Position numbers and translations under genes: made by a program. A stretch of 31,392 nucleotides of DNA, taken from positions 1-31,392 of the forward strand of contig JASLIG010000127.1 in the NCBI GenBank assembly GCA_030152805.1, in the 5' to 3' direction. Positions 29,854 to 31,392 of the stretch are shown in pieces; positions within the stretch are counted from its first letter, which is position 1; every line of letters starts with the position of its first letter. The notes beneath the pieces are model-generated. The model had not been told where the DNA came from, ran no database searches, and worked only from the letters and a program-made list of their open reading frames with translations. This DNA comes from Solirubrobacterales bacterium. Lineage in GTDB: Bacteria > Actinomycetota > Thermoleophilia > Solirubrobacterales > 70-9.

Positions 29854-31392
29854 TCAGACCTCGACGACCACCGGAATGATCATCGGCCTGCGCCGCAGCT
29901 TTTCGTAGACCAAGCCCGCCACGGCGTCGTGCAGGTCTTCCTGAATCAGATGCAGCTCGCGGGTGCCGGCCTTGGCGGCGTCTTCGAGCGAGTCCTCGGC
30001 CAGGTCTTCGAGTTGCTCGACCAGCGCGTCGGCCTCCTCGAGGAAGGAGACGCCGCGGAAGAGCACCTCGGGGTCGGCGACCACGTGGCCGTCGTCGGAG
30101 GAGATCGTCGCGACGACGATGAAGATGCCGTCGGCCGAGATCTCGCGGCGGTCGCGCAGGGCGACGTCGTCGGGCTCCCCCACGTTGACGCCGTCGACGA
30201 AGATCACCCCGGCGTGGATGTCCTCGCCGAAGCTGGCGCCGTCCGCGTCGATCTCCAGCGGCAGGCCGTTGCGACCCTGGAAGATGCGGTCCGGGTCGAC
30301 GCCAACCGATTGGGCTAGCTCGGCGTGCAGGCGCAGCCGCTGGTGGTCGCCGTGGACCGGCAGCACGTAGCGCGGTTTGGTCAGGTTGAGCATCAGTTTC
30401 AGCTCCTCCTGCCAGCCGTGGCCGGAGGCGTGTATCGGCGCGTCCTTGGCGGTCACCACTTTGGCGCCGATCTCGTAGATGCGGTCGATCGTCTCGTTGA
30501 CGGCGCGCTCGTTGCCCGGCACCGGCGTCGCCGAGAAGACCACCGTGTCGCCCGAATGCAGCTCGACGTCGCGGTGGTCGTTGTTGGCCATCCGGCGCAG
30601 GGCCGAGAGCGGCTCTCCCTGGCTGCCGGTTGAGATTACGACCACCTTCTCGTCGGGGAAGCTCTCGATCTCGCGTGGCTGGATGAAGAGGCCCGAGGGC
30701 GCCTCGGCGATGCCGAGGTTGGAGGCGATGTTGAAGTTTTTGCGCATCGAACGGCCGACCAGTGCGACGCGGCGGTCGAGCTTGACCGCGGCGTCGATCA
30801 CCTGCTGAACGCGGTGGATGTTGGAGGCGAAGGAGGTGACGATGATGCGCCCCTCGCAGTCGCTGAAGGTGTCGAGCAGAGCCGGACCTACGCTCGACTC
30901 CGAGGGCGCCACGCCGGGCCGGTCGGCGTTGGTCGAGTCGCCGCAGAGCAGCAGCAGGCCGTCATTCCCCAATTCGGCGAGGCGCGAGATGTCGGCGGGG
31001 CGGCCGTCGACCGGGGTCTGGTCGAACTTGTAGTCGCCGGTCAACAGCACCGAGCCCAGCTCGGTCGTGAGCAGGACGCCGCGGGCGTCCGGGATCGAGT
31101 GCGAGAGATGGATCAGCTCCAGCTCGAAGGGGCCGAGCTGCACCTTCTCCCCCGCCGGCAGCTCCTCCAGCGGGGCGTCGCCGAGCTTGTGCTCGTCGAG
31201 CTTGGCGCGGACCATGCCGACCGTCAGCAGGCCACCGTAGATCACCGGCGGCGAGCCGATCTCCCGCAGCACGTAGGGCAGCGCGCCGACGTGGTCCTCG
31301 TGGCCGTGGGTGAGGACGATCGCCTCGATGTCATCGGCGCGGTCGCGCAGGTAGGAGAAGTCGGGCAGGACGAGGTCGATGCCGAGCATCTC
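29854..31392 (-). CDS. rnj: Ribonuclease J, N-terminus outside the window
   Basis: The frame runs from its stop at 29854 to the window edge, giving about 512 residues; the first ~45 residues of a typical RNase J are missing. GIDLVLPDFSYL and THGHEDHVGALPYVL form the metal-binding beta-lactamase core, with LSHSIPDA and LTGDYKFDQTP, and the beta-CASP part includes SFASNIHRVQQ, VISTGSQGEP and PIHASGHGWQEE (motif C region VLPVHGDHQ). RNase J is a 5'-3' exonuclease and endonuclease in mRNA decay and 16S rRNA maturation. A visible ATG at 31389 is internal, since the conserved upstream motif is cut off. Confidence 0.95.
   Translation of the reverse strand, partial: EMLGIDLVLPDFSYLRDRADDIEAIVLTHGHEDHVGALPYVLREIGSPPVIYGGLLTVGMVRAKLDEHKLGDAPLEELPAGEKVQLGPFELELIHLSHSIPDARGVLLTTELGSVLLTGDYKFDQTPVDGRPADISRLAELGNDGLLLLCGDSTNADRPGVAPSESSVGPALLDTFSDCEGRIIVTSFASNIHRVQQVIDAAVKLDRRVALVGRSMRKNFNIASNLGIAEAPSGLFIQPREIESFPDEKVVVISTGSQGEPLSALRRMANNDHRDVELHSGDTVVFSATPVPGNERAVNETIDRIYEIGAKVVTAKDAPIHASGHGWQEELKLMLNLTKPRYVLPVHGDHQRLRLHAELAQSVGVDPDRIFQGRNGLPLEIDADGASFGEDIHAGVIFVDGVNVGEPDDVALRDRREISADGIFIVVATISSDDGHVVADPEVLFRGVSFLEEADALVEQLEDLAEDSLEDAAKAGTRELHLIQEDLHDAVAGLVYEKLRRRPMIIPVVVEV

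Noticed and set aside
1..31392. tRNA, rRNA, CRISPR arrays, insertion sequences, prophage genes
   Set aside because: None was seen on reading both strands; apart from the two palindromic copies there are no notable direct or inverted repeats.

Overview
The window is a stretch of high-GC actinobacterial chromosome. Gene content suggests the class Thermoleophilia (Solirubrobacterales-like): an actinobacterial miaB-miaA-dapF-hflX backbone next to recA-cinA-rodZ-ftsK, a MurT/GatD lipid II amidotransferase, an LL-diaminopimelate aminotransferase, and short secreted Cys-containing proteins. The class is an inference; only 'high-GC actinobacterium' is secure. Many genes start with GTG or TTG, and many starts carry a TANNNT box 6-9 bases upstream with no Shine-Dalgarno sequence, the layout of leaderless transcripts.

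Layout. 1-3220 (+): the end of a FUSC-type membrane protein, then an SCP-x-like thiolase, a short-chain dehydrogenase and a SAM methyltransferase. 3223-7041 (-): a small membrane protein, then a thiol/redox and folding group (DsbA-like oxidoreductase, VKOR, alpha/beta hydrolase, BCP peroxiredoxin, membrane-anchored cyclophilin). 7097-11330 (+): a small methyltransferase-like protein, a lipid kinase, MurT, a methyltransferase and GatD, the last four tightly packed with overlapping stop and start codons. 11333-13086 (-): dUTPase and HflX. 13150-14996 (+): an extended SDR and an MBL-fold hydrolase. 14956-27387 (-): a secreted protein, DapL, DapF, a compositionally odd secreted protein, MiaA, MiaB, a cupredoxin, RecA, ThpR, CinA, a RodZ-like protein and FtsK. 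27613-29760 (+): an OmpR-family response regulator and its histidine kinase, closed by a strong intrinsic terminator. 29854-31392 (-): RNase J, cut by the window edge.

How the genes work together. MurT-GatD amidates lipid II, DapL and DapF make the diaminopimelate used in lysine and peptidoglycan, and RodZ and FtsK act in cell shape and division, so cell-envelope building is a major theme. VKOR and DsbA form an oxidative folding pair that could serve the eight-cysteine secreted protein at 17824-18459. MiaA and MiaB carry out successive steps of tRNA A37 modification. RecA, CinA and dUTPase add DNA maintenance and nucleotide hygiene.

Most notable observations. (1) Two copies of an undescribed ~110-base, nearly palindromic element lie at 19264-19376 (between miaB and miaA) and 27435-27543 (upstream of ftsK). 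They share conserved inner blocks, and their outer arms differ by compensating changes that keep pairing. (2) DapF has serine at both catalytic cysteine positions while its other active-site motifs are largely kept. (3) A methyltransferase gene is nested between murT and gatD. (4) MiaA lacks most of its usual insertion domain. No tRNA, rRNA, CRISPR array, transposase or phage gene was seen, and no gene-free stretch exceeds 300 bases; the longest (27388-27612) holds one copy of the element and a promoter-like box.
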